NCBI GenBank assembly: GCA_937873165.1
Contig: CALMVH010000163.1
Location: 1-6,333, forward strand
Direction of reading: 5' to 3'
Length of the DNA stretch: 6,333 nt
Origin: an uncultured Rhodospirillales bacterium
GTDB lineage: Bacteria; Pseudomonadota; Alphaproteobacteria; CALMVH01
Part shown: positions 1 through 6,135 of the stretch, one piece after another
How positions within the stretch are numbered: position 1 is the first letter of the stretch
How the letters are laid out: each line of letters opens with the position of its first letter
Made by a program: the position numbers and the translations under genes
The notes under the pieces: model-generated
The model's database searches: none
Seen by the model: only the letters and a program-made list of their open reading frames with translations
What the model was told of the DNA's origin: nothing

Positions 1-103
1 CTGCAATCGAGCCGTACTGGCCCGTCTTCAGATTCAAGCGCAGAAGGTTCGTGAACGACTTCGCGTCAGCTTCGGGCAGAGTAATTTCGGGCTTTTTCGG
101 CAT
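1..103 (-). CDS. 5' part of a hypothetical protein gene, cut by the left edge
   Basis: Reading the minus strand from an ATG at 103 gives 34 open codons beginning MPKKPEITLPEADAKSFTNL and continuing to the window edge. An in-frame TAG at 115-113 lies just upstream, with no alternative start between, so the ATG is the only possible start in view. The visible part is soluble, with a charged N-terminus and no signal peptide. I do not recognise the family. It lies 147 bp downstream of uvrA on the same strand. No convincing Shine-Dalgarno sequence precedes the ATG, which lowers confidence, but a promoter-like pair lies further up at 209-236. It could be a chance open frame, since only about 100 bases are visible. 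Confidence 0.45.
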   Translation of the reverse strand, partial: MPKKPEITLPEADAKSFTNLLRLNLKTGQYGSIA

Positions 104-202
104 CCGGGGAGACTAGGCCGAAACGCTTCCATTTACAACCTTGGATCAATGGTAACCAGTACGGCGCCTTGTGGATGCCGAGCCAGTAAGCGATCCCGAT
201 AG

Positions 203-215
203 GGATAAATTATCC
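203..215. repeat. Inverted repeat GGATAA-A-TTATCC; carries copy 1 of an 11-bp word
   Basis: The 13-bp sequence is a perfect 6-bp inverted repeat around one base. Its last 11 bases, ATAAATTATCC (205-215), recur exactly at 4021-4031. It stands out as AT-rich in a GC-rich setting. On the minus strand both copies contain the -10-like hexamer GATAAT. It could be a regulator site or simply a shared promoter element. Confidence 0.4.
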
Positions 216-236
216 GCCGAGATACCATGGTTTCAC
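209..236 (-). promoter_or_regulatory. Candidate promoter for the left-edge gene
   Basis: On the minus strand GTGAAA (236-231, 4 of 6 matches to TTGACA) is followed after 16 bases by GATAAT (214-209, 5 of 6 matches to TATAAT). It lies between the uvrA stop and the ATG at 103 and would leave a leader of roughly 100 bases. This rests on hexamer matching only. The -10 overlaps the inverted repeat at 203-215. Confidence 0.3.
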
Positions 237-250
237 GTTGGTTTGCGTGA

Positions 251-3103
251 TCAAGCCGGCTGCTTCTCCCGGGCCTTGGCCTTGTCGAGGAATGGGGCCA
301 GATACTGCCCGGTGTAGCTTGCCTTGGTTGCCGCGATCTTTTCCGGCGTGCCCTCCGCTACCACTCGACCCCCCTTGTCGCCGCCTTCGGGTCCGATGTC
401 GATGATCCAGTCGGCGGTCTTGATGACTTCCAGATTGTGCTCGATCACGATCATGGTATTGCCCTGGTCCACCAGTTCGTGCAGCACTTCCAGCAGCTTG
501 TGGATGTCGGCAAAGTGCAGGCCGGTGGTGGGTTCGTCCAGGATATACAGCGTCTTGCCCGATGCGCGGCGGGCCAGTTCTTTCGCCAGCTTCACGCGCT
601 GCGCCTCGCCGCCCGACAGGGTGGTCGCGGGCTGGCCGACCTTGATGTAGCCGAGGCCGACGCGTTGCAGGGTCTGGAACTTGTCGCGGATGGCGGGTAC
701 GGCCTTGAAGAACTCGGCCGCGTCGTCGATGGTCATTTCCAGCACGTCCGCGATCGATTTATCGCGGAACTGGACCTCCAGGGTTTCGCGGTTGTAGCGC
801 TTGCCCTGGCAGGTATCGCAGGTCACATAGACATCGGGCAGGAAGTGCATCTCGATCTTGATGACGCCGTCGCCCTCGCATGCCTCGCAGCGGCCACCCT
901 TGACGTTGAACGAAAAGCGCCCGGGTCCGTAGCCGCGCGCCTTCGATTCCGGCATGCCCGCATACCAGTCGCGCATGGGGGTAAACGCGCCGGTATAGGT
1001 CGCGGGGTTCGAGCGCGGGGTGCGGCCGATGGGGGACTGGTCGATGTCGATCACCTTGTCGAGGTATTCCAGCCCGGTGATCGCCTTGTGAGCCCCCGGA
1101 TGCTCGCGCGCGCCCATCAGCCGGCGCGACGCGGCCTTGAACAAGGTGTCGATGATCAGGCTGGACTTGCCGCCGCCCGATACGCCGGTCACGCAGGTGA
1201 AGAGCCCGATCGGAATGTCGACCGAGATGTTTTTCAGGTTGTTCTCGGATGCGCCGGCGATCCGGATGGTTTGCGACTTGTCGGTTTCGCGCCGTTGCGG
1301 CACCGGGATGTGCATATGGCCCAGCATGTAGCGGGCGGTCAGGCTGTCCTTGTGCCGGAACACTTCCGCAGGCGTGCCCCGCGCGACGACATGGCCGCCC
1401 AGCACGCCGGCGCCCGGGCCCATGTCGATCAGGTAGTCGGCGGCGCGGATGGCATCCTCGTCGTGCTCCACCACCAGAACGGTGTTGCCGAGGTCGCGCA
1501 GCCGCCGCAGCGTGTCCAGCAGCCGGTCATTGTCGCGCTGGTGCAGGCCTATGGAGGGCTCGTCCAACACATACAACACGCCGGTCAGGCCGGACCCGAT
1601 CTGGCTGGCAAGCCGGATGCGCTGGCTTTCGCCGCCCGAAAGCGTGCCTGAGTTGCGCGACATTGTCAGGTATTCCAGCCCGACGCTCATCAGGAAACCC
1701 AGCCGCTCGTTGATTTCCTTCAGGATACGGGCAGCGATCTGGCGGCTTTGCGGCGACAGGCTTTCGGTGAGGTCCGCGAACCACGCCGTGGCCGCGGCGA
1801 TCGACAAGTCCGAGACTTGATTGATGCTGTGCATGTCGACCTTGACCGCCAGCGCCTCCGGCTTCAGCCGCGCGCCGCCGCAGCCCTCGCACGGGTGGGC
1901 GGACTGGTAGCGCGACAGTTCCTCGCGCATCCATGCGCTGTCGGTTTCGCGGTAGCGGCGTTCCAGGTTGACGAGGATGCCCTCGAACGGCTTGTTCGTG
2001 TCGTATTCGCGTAGGCCATCCTCGTAGTGGATCTTGATCGGCTCCTCCGACCCGTTCAGGACCACGCCTCGGACCCTCTCCGGCAGTTCCTCCCAGGGCA
2101 TATGCATGCTGGCCTTGAAATGCCGGGCTATGCCTTCGAGCGTTTGCCGGAAATACGACGAGGTGGAACTGGCCCACGGCGCGACCGCGCCCTCGCGTAG
2201 GCTCTTTTCAGGATCGGGCACCACCAGGTCGGGATCGAAAAACATCTTCGTGCCGAGCCCGTCGCAAACCGGGCAGGCGCCGAACGGATTGTTGAACGAA
2301 AACAAGCGCGGCTCGATCTCCGGAATGGTGAAGCCGGAGACAGGGCAGGCGAACTTGGACGAAAACGTGGTCTGTTCGCCGGTATCGACGTTCTCGGCAT
2401 AGATAATGCCGTCGGCCAGCGCCAAGGCGGTTTCAACGGAGTCCGCCAGCCGGTTGCCGAGGTCGGGCTTCACCACGATGCGGTCCACAACCACTTCCAG
2501 ATCGTGCTTCAGCTTTTTGTTGAGGGCAGGGGCCTCGTCGATCTCGTACATCTTGCCGTCGATCTTGACGCGCTGGAAGCCGCGCTTGCGCAGTTCCTGC
2601 AATTCCTTGCGGTACTCGCCCTTGCGGCCGCGGATCATGGGCGCCAGGATCATCAGCCGCGTGCCCTCCGGCATGGCGGCAATGCGGTCGACCATCTGGC
2701 TGGAAGTCTGGCTTTCGATCGGCAAGCCGGTCGCGGGCGAATACGGAATTCCCACGCGCGCGAACAACAGCCGCATGTAGTCGTAGATCTCCGTCACCGT
2801 GCCGACTGTCGAGCGCGGGTTCTTGGATGTCGTCTTCTGCTCGATCGAGATCGCGGGCGACAGGCCATCAATGGAGTCCACGTCCGGCTTTTGCATCAAC
2901 TCCAGGAACTGCCGCGCATAGGCCGACAGGCTTTCCACGTAACGGCGCTGGCCCTCGGCGTAGATGGTGTCGAACGCCAGCGACGATTTACCCGATCCCG
3001 ACAGTCCGGTGATTACCACCAGGCTGTCGCGCGGCATCTCCACGTCGATGTTCTTCAGATTATGCTCGCGCGCGCCGCGAACGGTCAGCCACTTGGTTTC
3101 CAT
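251..3103 (-). CDS. uvrA: UvrA, excinuclease ABC subunit A
   Basis: UvrA is the damage-sensing ATPase of nucleotide excision repair. As a dimer it loads UvrB onto lesions in DNA in the cytoplasm. The 950-residue product is full length with two ABC modules: Walker A motifs GLSGSGKSS (33-41) and GVSGGGKSS (640-648), signatures LSGGESQR (488-495) and LSGGEAQR (829-836), Walker B motifs ending LDEPSIGL (about 513-520) and LDEPTTGL (855-862), and switch histidines H547 and H889. The C-terminal zinc module is complete (C739, C742, C762, C765). An extra CxxC lies at C405/C408. In the first zinc module the usual second cysteine is serine (C253, S256, C277, C280). The ATG start gives METKWLTVRGAREHNLKN, matching the usual UvrA N-terminus, though the Shine-Dalgarno is weak. 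The amidohydrolase gene lies 89 bp upstream on the same strand. I found no exact GTTC-N7-GTTC or GAAC-N7-GAAC SOS box in 3104-3192. Identity is certain. Confidence 0.99.
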   Translation of the reverse strand: METKWLTVRGAREHNLKNIDVEMPRDSLVVITGLSGSGKSSLAFDTIYAEGQRRYVESLSAYARQFLELMQKPDVDSIDGLSPAISIEQKTTSKNPRSTVGTVTEIYDYMRLLFARVGIPYSPATGLPIESQTSSQMVDRIAAMPEGTRLMILAPMIRGRKGEYRKELQELRKRGFQRVKIDGKMYEIDEAPALNKKLKHDLEVVVDRIVVKPDLGNRLADSVETALALADGIIYAENVDTGEQTTFSSKFACPVSGFTIPEIEPRLFSFNNPFGACPVCDGLGTKMFFDPDLVVPDPEKSLREGAVAPWASSTSSYFRQTLEGIARHFKASMHMPWEELPERVRGVVLNGSEEPIKIHYEDGLREYDTNKPFEGILVNLERRYRETDSAWMREELSRYQSAHPCEGCGGARLKPEALAVKVDMHSINQVSDLSIAAATAWFADLTESLSPQSRQIAARILKEINERLGFLMSVGLEYLTMSRNSGTLSGGESQRIRLASQIGSGLTGVLYVLDEPSIGLHQRDNDRLLDTLRRLRDLGNTVLVVEHDEDAIRAADYLIDMGPGAGVLGGHVVARGTPAEVFRHKDSLTARYMLGHMHIPVPQRRETDKSQTIRIAGASENNLKNISVDIPIGLFTCVTGVSGGGKSSLIIDTLFKAASRRLMGAREHPGAHKAITGLEYLDKVIDIDQSPIGRTPRSNPATYTGAFTPMRDWYAGMPESKARGYGPGRFSFNVKGGRCEACEGDGVIKIEMHFLPDVYVTCDTCQGKRYNRETLEVQFRDKSIADVLEMTIDDAAEFFKAVPAIRDKFQTLQRVGLGYIKVGQPATTLSGGEAQRVKLAKELARRASGKTLYILDEPTTGLHFADIHKLLEVLHELVDQGNTMIVIEHNLEVIKTADWIIDIGPEGGDKGGRVVAEGTPEKIAATKASYTGQYLAPFLDKAKAREKQPA

Positions 3104-3192
3104 GAAGGTCCGGTCAGGTCGATGTTACAGCGGATATAGGGACGTTTCCCCGCAGGAGTATGCGCCAGCCTGAAAAGTTGGAGTGTAACTAT

Positions 3193-3978
3193 TCAGCTTG
3201 GCGTTCGATCCTGCAGTCGCCGCAGCATGCGCTCCAGCCTCTTTGCCCATTCCAGCGCGCCTGTTGCATCTCCGATCAGGTCCTGTCGGATTTCGATCAA
3301 CACCTGGTGCAATCCTCGGGCGCGGCCATGGGTATCCAAGCTTACACCATCGTATTTGCGCATGTCGTAAGGTTCGTGCAATCCGACATCCAGCCCTTCG
3401 GCTTTTAACAACGACGCCATTTCGGTCATGACGGCATCGCTGTCGTATGTGCTGAGTCCTATATGCCATGGTCGGGGATTGCCGTTCTTGAGGCGGGGGG
3501 TGCAGCTATGCATTCCGATTACCAGTGGCGTTACGCCGACGTCCAGCCTGGCCTGGACCAGGGCATTGGCTGCCAAATGGTAGGCATCATAGATTTCGTG
3601 TTGCCGCACGTCGCGCTGTGCCTGCGGCAAGGCGCGGTTGCCCGGAATGCATACTCCGTCGCTTTCCTCCAGAATCAGTTCGGGATGACCAAGGGGCCGG
3701 TTCACATCGATGATCAATCGTGAATACAGGCAATAGAGGGAGGGAACACCGAGCTGGTCGCTCAGGCACCGGGTTACGCTTTCGATGCCGATATCCCACG
3801 CAATGTGCTGCTGCTGTTCTGTCGCTGAGAGTCCCAGCCTGCCGAACTCACCGGGCATAAGGTTGCGCGCATGCTCGACCAGGCATACAGCCGGATATTG
3901 CCCACCGGCGTTCTGCACCTCGTAAGGCGCCGGAAAGGTAAGGTGGGACTCGGCCTCCTGAACTGCCTGCGTAAACAT
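3193..3978 (-). CDS. N-formylglutamate amidohydrolase family protein
   Basis: The 261-residue product fits the short 'predicted N-formylglutamate amidohydrolase' group. These are probably zinc-dependent hydrolases that split an amide bond, as HutG does on N-formylglutamate to give glutamate and formate. Family blocks seen in order are NAGGQYP (23-29), VEHARN (34-39, where relatives often have CEHASN), HIAWDIG (58-64), YSRLIIDVNRP (85-95), SDGVCIPGNR (106-115), HSCTP (157-161, often HSFTP), RPWHIGL (169-175), HEPYD (201-205), H217 and EIRQDLI (229-235). E35, H36 and H157 are plausible metal or catalytic residues by family conservation. There is no signal peptide, so it is likely cytoplasmic. 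The ATG at 3978 is the only start after the in-frame stop at 4017-4015, but no clear Shine-Dalgarno precedes it. No histidine-degradation genes are nearby. It is divergent from the ligase-like gene and 89 bp upstream of uvrA, so read-through into uvrA is possible. The family is secure; the true substrate is unknown. Confidence 0.9.
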   Translation of the reverse strand: MFTQAVQEAESHLTFPAPYEVQNAGGQYPAVCLVEHARNLMPGEFGRLGLSATEQQQHIAWDIGIESVTRCLSDQLGVPSLYCLYSRLIIDVNRPLGHPELILEESDGVCIPGNRALPQAQRDVRQHEIYDAYHLAANALVQARLDVGVTPLVIGMHSCTPRLKNGNPRPWHIGLSTYDSDAVMTEMASLLKAEGLDVGLHEPYDMRKYDGVSLDTHGRARGLHQVLIEIRQDLIGDATGALEWAKRLERMLRRLQDRTPS

Positions 3979-3982
3979 CGTA

Positions 3983-4011
3983 TTGCCATGATGGTGTCGA
4001 GGATAGATACA
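3983..4011 (+). promoter_or_regulatory. Weak candidate promoter for the ligase-like gene
   Basis: TTGCCA (3983-3988, 5 of 6 matches) is followed after exactly 17 bases by GATACA (4006-4011, 3 of 6 matches). Transcription would start near 4018, about 50 bases before the GTG at 4070. The start would nearly coincide with that of the proposed opposite promoter, which suggests mutual interference or joint control if both are real. The -10 is poor. Confidence 0.25.
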
Positions 4012-4020
4012 AACCTACTA

Positions 4021-4031
4021 ATAAATTATCC
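4021..4031. repeat. Copy 2 of the 11-bp word ATAAATTATCC
   Basis: This is an exact direct copy of 205-215. Here the left arm of the inverted repeat is lost (TAATAA instead of GGATAA), so only the minus-strand GATAAT-containing half is kept. It sits in the divergent spacer between the amidohydrolase and ligase-like genes. Confidence 0.4.
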
Positions 4032-4054
4032 CTGTACCAACAGCCGTCGGCCAA
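4025..4054 (-). promoter_or_regulatory. Candidate promoter for the amidohydrolase gene
   Basis: On the minus strand TTGGCC (4054-4049, 4 of 6 matches to TTGACA) is followed after 18 bases by GATAAT (4030-4025, 5 of 6 matches to TATAAT). Transcription would start near 4018, leaving about 40 bases before the ATG at 3978. The -35 lies inside a near-palindrome CGTCGGCCAACG (4045-4056; 10 of 12 bases symmetric), which could be an operator. This rests on pattern matching only. Confidence 0.4.
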
Positions 4055-4055
4055 C

Positions 4056-4059
4056 GAGG
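4056..4059 (+). promoter_or_regulatory. Ribosome binding site for the ligase-like gene
   Basis: GAGG lies 10 bases before the GTG start at 4070. The spacing is slightly long but acceptable. It favours the GTG over the next in-frame ATG codons (around 4163), which would remove the N-terminal 31 residues and begin inside the conserved GMEMELFL block. Confidence 0.5.
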
Positions 4060-4069
4060 TAACACGAGA

Positions 4070-5461
4070 GTGACCCACATCAGCCCTTCCCAGATTCCGG
4101 CAACAGGCGAGGAACTGGCGCGCGCGATCAAGAGCTACCGGAGTGACTCTCCCGTGACCGCAGGCATGGAGATGGAGCTTTTCCTGTTGAACAGGGATCG
4201 CTCTCTTCCGACGCCGCAAACCCATGACAAGTTCTACAAGTCCGTGCGCCAGAGCCTCGGCGATCGTATTTCCGTCGAGCCCGGAGCGCATATGATCGAA
4301 CTGAAGTCAGGAGTCCACCGCGATGCGGTGTTGCTGACAAAGGACCTGCTGGGGGTCCTCGGGCAGGTGACCGAGCATGCGGCTGCCCATGGATTGCAGG
4401 TGCAGCCCAGTTCGGACCTGCCGGGTTTTCCTGTCGGGCAACTGGCTGCGAATTTGGTCAGCCGGACCGACCCCGAGACGGGTAAAGTCAGGCGCGTGCG
4501 CGAGATCGTCGACGCTTGCAAAACGCACGGATGGACGAATATCAGCGATTGGGGCGCCAGCACGACTTCGATCCACTACACCCATTCTGTCGCCGATGCC
4601 GGCCAGATGCATCGGTACGCGAAGGTTCATGCGGCAATGATGCCCGTCTACTATGCGGCACTGGAAAACCGCACGCGGGAGAACGGTGTGCATGACGGGC
4701 TCAGACTGCGCCGCATGATGGGTGCCCGAGGCTTGGTGGCGCCTTACGTTTTTACCGCCGAAGACGGAAATGATTTTGCCGACCGCTATGTCGCTGCCGT
4801 GCAGAGCAACCAGATCCTGACTATGCTGGATCGAGGAGGGCACGATGCGGCGCTGCCTCGGCCCATGACGTTCCGCGAGCTTGAGCCCGAAGCGCGCAAT
4901 GTAGGCAATCTCATGCATGCGGCGAGCGCTTCGTGGAATGTGTGCCGGATCAAACCCATCATCGATCAGCGCGCGGCGAGATCGGGTAATCTCGGCCTGT
5001 CGGACCTTCTGCTGGAGGTGCGGGATCTCGATGTTTCACGAGAGGCCGTTCCCGCCATCGCGGGCTGGCTGCAAACGCTTACGCGCTCGGAATCGGCGCT
5101 CAGCGAGGCGGAAATCCGGCTGGAAACCCTAGGGGTGCCGGTAATCAGCAATCCACGGGCAGCGGGCCTGCGTACCGTGGCGGCGTTGGCTGCCGTGGAA
5201 ATTAGCCCACGCACGTTGGACACTCATTTCGGCGATCCCAGACGAAACCTGACGGTCCGGGACGCTGTTGAGCAGGTTATCCTGCCTATGATGGCGTCGG
5301 ATCAGAGTAGTGCAAGCGCTCTGGGGCTTTGGACGACAGTAGCCGCTTCCCCAACGGCCGTATTCAAACATAATGCTGGTGCGCCTCACGACTCGCAACG
5401 TACTGCGCTTCGAACACAGGCGGGCGTCCGGAGGCCATCGGTCGAGCTGCGGACGCCGTGA
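4070..5461 (+). CDS. Glutamate-cysteine ligase family 2-like carboxylate-amine ligase
   Basis: The 463-residue product looks like a divergent member of the GCS2 family (YbdK-type carboxylate-amine ligases and related GshA enzymes, glutamine-synthetase-like fold), which use ATP to join a carboxylate, typically the gamma-carboxylate of glutamate, to an amine. Supporting blocks are GMEMELFLLN (32-41), like the family's opening G-E-E strand that binds metal; EPGAHMIELKSGVHRD (70-85), like its second strand with acidic ligands; WGASTTSIHYTHS (161-173), like the G-[AM]-[SH]-x-x-x-H strand; and LLEVRDLD (314-321), like the late E-x-R-x-x-D strand. No transmembrane segment or signal peptide is seen. 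The last 40 or so residues, rich in Ala, Thr, Arg and Ser, look like a flexible tail. It reads away from the amidohydrolase gene and towards ssb, 127 bp away. The family assignment rests on motif pattern, not on a search. It is not clearly a true glutathione-synthesis enzyme, and the substrates are unknown. Confidence 0.75.
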   Translation: MTHISPSQIPATGEELARAIKSYRSDSPVTAGMEMELFLLNRDRSLPTPQTHDKFYKSVRQSLGDRISVEPGAHMIELKSGVHRDAVLLTKDLLGVLGQVTEHAAAHGLQVQPSSDLPGFPVGQLAANLVSRTDPETGKVRRVREIVDACKTHGWTNISDWGASTTSIHYTHSVADAGQMHRYAKVHAAMMPVYYAALENRTRENGVHDGLRLRRMMGARGLVAPYVFTAEDGNDFADRYVAAVQSNQILTMLDRGGHDAALPRPMTFRELEPEARNVGNLMHAASASWNVCRIKPIIDQRAARSGNLGLSDLLLEVRDLDVSREAVPAIAGWLQTLTRSESALSEAEIRLETLGVPVISNPRAAGLRTVAALAAVEISPRTLDTHFGDPRRNLTVRDAVEQVILPMMASDQSSASALGLWTTVAASPTAVFKHNAGAPHDSQRTALRTQAGVRRPSVELRTP

Positions 5462-5518
5462 CCGACCGCGTTTGTATAAGTGGGATTGGCGAACGCCACC
5501 TTGAGGGCGGCGCAGCCT

Positions 5519-5534
5519 GCAATCGGGTAATTGC
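5519..5534. promoter_or_regulatory. Dyad GCAAT-N6-ATTGC upstream of ssb
   Basis: This perfect 5-bp inverted repeat with a 6-base centre overlaps the start of the -35-like hexamer proposed for ssb (TTGCTC, 5531-5536). The spacing and position suit a dimeric repressor or activator. It does not match the alphaproteobacterial LexA site (GTTC-N7-GTTC) or the E. coli type (CTGT-N8-ACAG). A 16-bp site with 5-bp arms can arise by chance. Confidence 0.25.
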
Positions 5535-5559
5535 TCTTCCTGTTTTCTGCCGGTAGAGT
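5531..5559 (+). promoter_or_regulatory. Candidate ssb promoter
   Basis: TTGCTC (5531-5536, 3 of 6 matches) is followed after 17 bases by TAGAGT (5554-5559, 4 of 6 matches). The start would fall near 5566, leaving a short leader that contains the ribosome binding site. A separate -10-like TATAAG (5475-5480) lies further upstream without a good -35. Both are pattern matches only. Confidence 0.35.
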
Positions 5560-5572
5560 TACCGAAGACTTC

Positions 5573-5582
5573 AAGAGAGAGA
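5573..5582 (+). promoter_or_regulatory. Ribosome binding site of ssb
   Basis: The purine run AAGAGAGAGA ends 6 bases before the GTG at 5589. It supports the GTG start, which also gives the conserved MAGSVNK opening of alphaproteobacterial SSB. Confidence 0.6.
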
Positions 5583-5588
5583 CATCCC

Positions 5589-6113
5589 GTGGCAGGCAGC
5601 GTCAACAAGGTCATTCTGGTCGGCAATCTTGGCAAGGATCCGGAACTGCGGTCGATGCAGAATGGCGGCCGGGTGTGCAACCTGACGGTCGCGACGTCCG
5701 AGAACTGGAAGGACAAGTCCACGGGCGAGCGCAAGGAAAAGACTGAGTGGCATCGCGTCGTGATCTTCAACGACAACCTGTCGCAGATCGCCGAGAAGTA
5801 CCTGCGCAAGGGCTCGAAGGTCTACATCGAGGGCGCATTGGAAACCCGCAAATGGACCGACAACTCCGGCCAGGAGAAGTACACAACCGAGATCGTGCTG
5901 AAGCAGTATAGGGGTGAGCTTACCATGCTGGAGGGCCGGGGCGGCGAAGGCGGTAGCCAGGGCAGCTATGGTGGCAGCAGCCAATCCTACGACGATCCCG
6001 GCATCAGCCGCGAATACGTGTCTCCCCAGTCGGGCGGTCCAAGGCCCGCACCTGAGATGGTCTACAGCCCAACCCCGTCCAGCCATGACCTGGACGATGA
6101 AATCCCGTTCTGA
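5589..6113 (+). CDS. ssb: Single-stranded DNA-binding protein
   Basis: SSB coats single-stranded DNA during replication, recombination and repair, and recruits partner enzymes through its C-terminal tip. The 174-residue product has an OB-fold (about 5-114) with the aromatic DNA-stacking residues W40, W54, F60 and W89 at the places of E. coli W40, W54, F60 and W88. A Gly/Ser/Pro-rich linker follows (about 115-166), then an intact acidic tip DLDDEIPF (167-174). The length is normal for a homotetrameric bacterial SSB. The GTG start is supported by the upstream purine run and the conserved N-terminus. It is oriented away from uvrA, as is common in Proteobacteria, but two genes lie between them. 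The lipoprotein gene starts 22 bases after the stop, so the two are likely cotranscribed. Identity is certain. Confidence 0.99.
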   Translation: MAGSVNKVILVGNLGKDPELRSMQNGGRVCNLTVATSENWKDKSTGERKEKTEWHRVVIFNDNLSQIAEKYLRKGSKVYIEGALETRKWTDNSGQEKYTTEIVLKQYRGELTMLEGRGGEGGSQGSYGGSSQSYDDPGISREYVSPQSGGPRPAPEMVYSPTPSSHDLDDEIPF

Positions 6114-6135
6114 CGTGAAGCCGGAGTTCGGTACG

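Larger units (their letters stand above)
104..250. other. Spacer downstream of uvrA
   Basis: This non-coding stretch lies between the uvrA stop and the start of the partial left-edge gene. It holds a perfect 6-bp inverted repeat with a one-base centre (GGATAA-A-TTATCC, 203-215) and a promoter-like sequence reading left. I see no stem followed by a T-run that would be a clear intrinsic terminator for uvrA, and no tRNA. A 31-codon minus-strand frame (228-133) fits inside but has nothing else in its favour. Confidence 0.6.

Noticed and set aside
133..228. Minus-strand 31-codon frame (MVSRRIIYPYRDRLL...) just after uvrA
   Set aside because: It has a start and a stop, but no ribosome binding site and no recognisable motif, and it overlaps the proposed promoter. 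Frames of this length arise by chance.
437..1651. Long plus-strand open frame of 404 codons opposite uvrA
   Set aside because: It is an antisense shadow of uvrA, caused by its GC-rich third positions. The translation is Ala/Gly/Arg/His-rich with no family motif.
3125..3469. Minus-strand 114-codon frame overlapping the end of the amidohydrolase gene
   Set aside because: It overlaps the well-supported amidohydrolase frame and shows no motif; it is a shadow frame.
3193..5461. Horizontal transfer of the two-gene insert judged by base composition
   Set aside because: Hand counts of sampled 60-base lines gave about 52-60% GC here and about 62-75% in uvrA, but ssb lines gave about 57-58%. The contrast is therefore not specific to the insert. 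No insertion-sequence ends, target duplications or tRNA were seen.
5487..5498. Stem TGGC-GAAC-GCCA after the ligase-like gene as an intrinsic terminator
   Set aside because: The stem is only 4-5 bp and no T-run follows on either strand.
5129..5809. Minus-strand open frame across the end of the ligase-like gene and the start of ssb
   Set aside because: It runs through the ssb promoter region and antisense to two supported genes, with no recognisable protein features.
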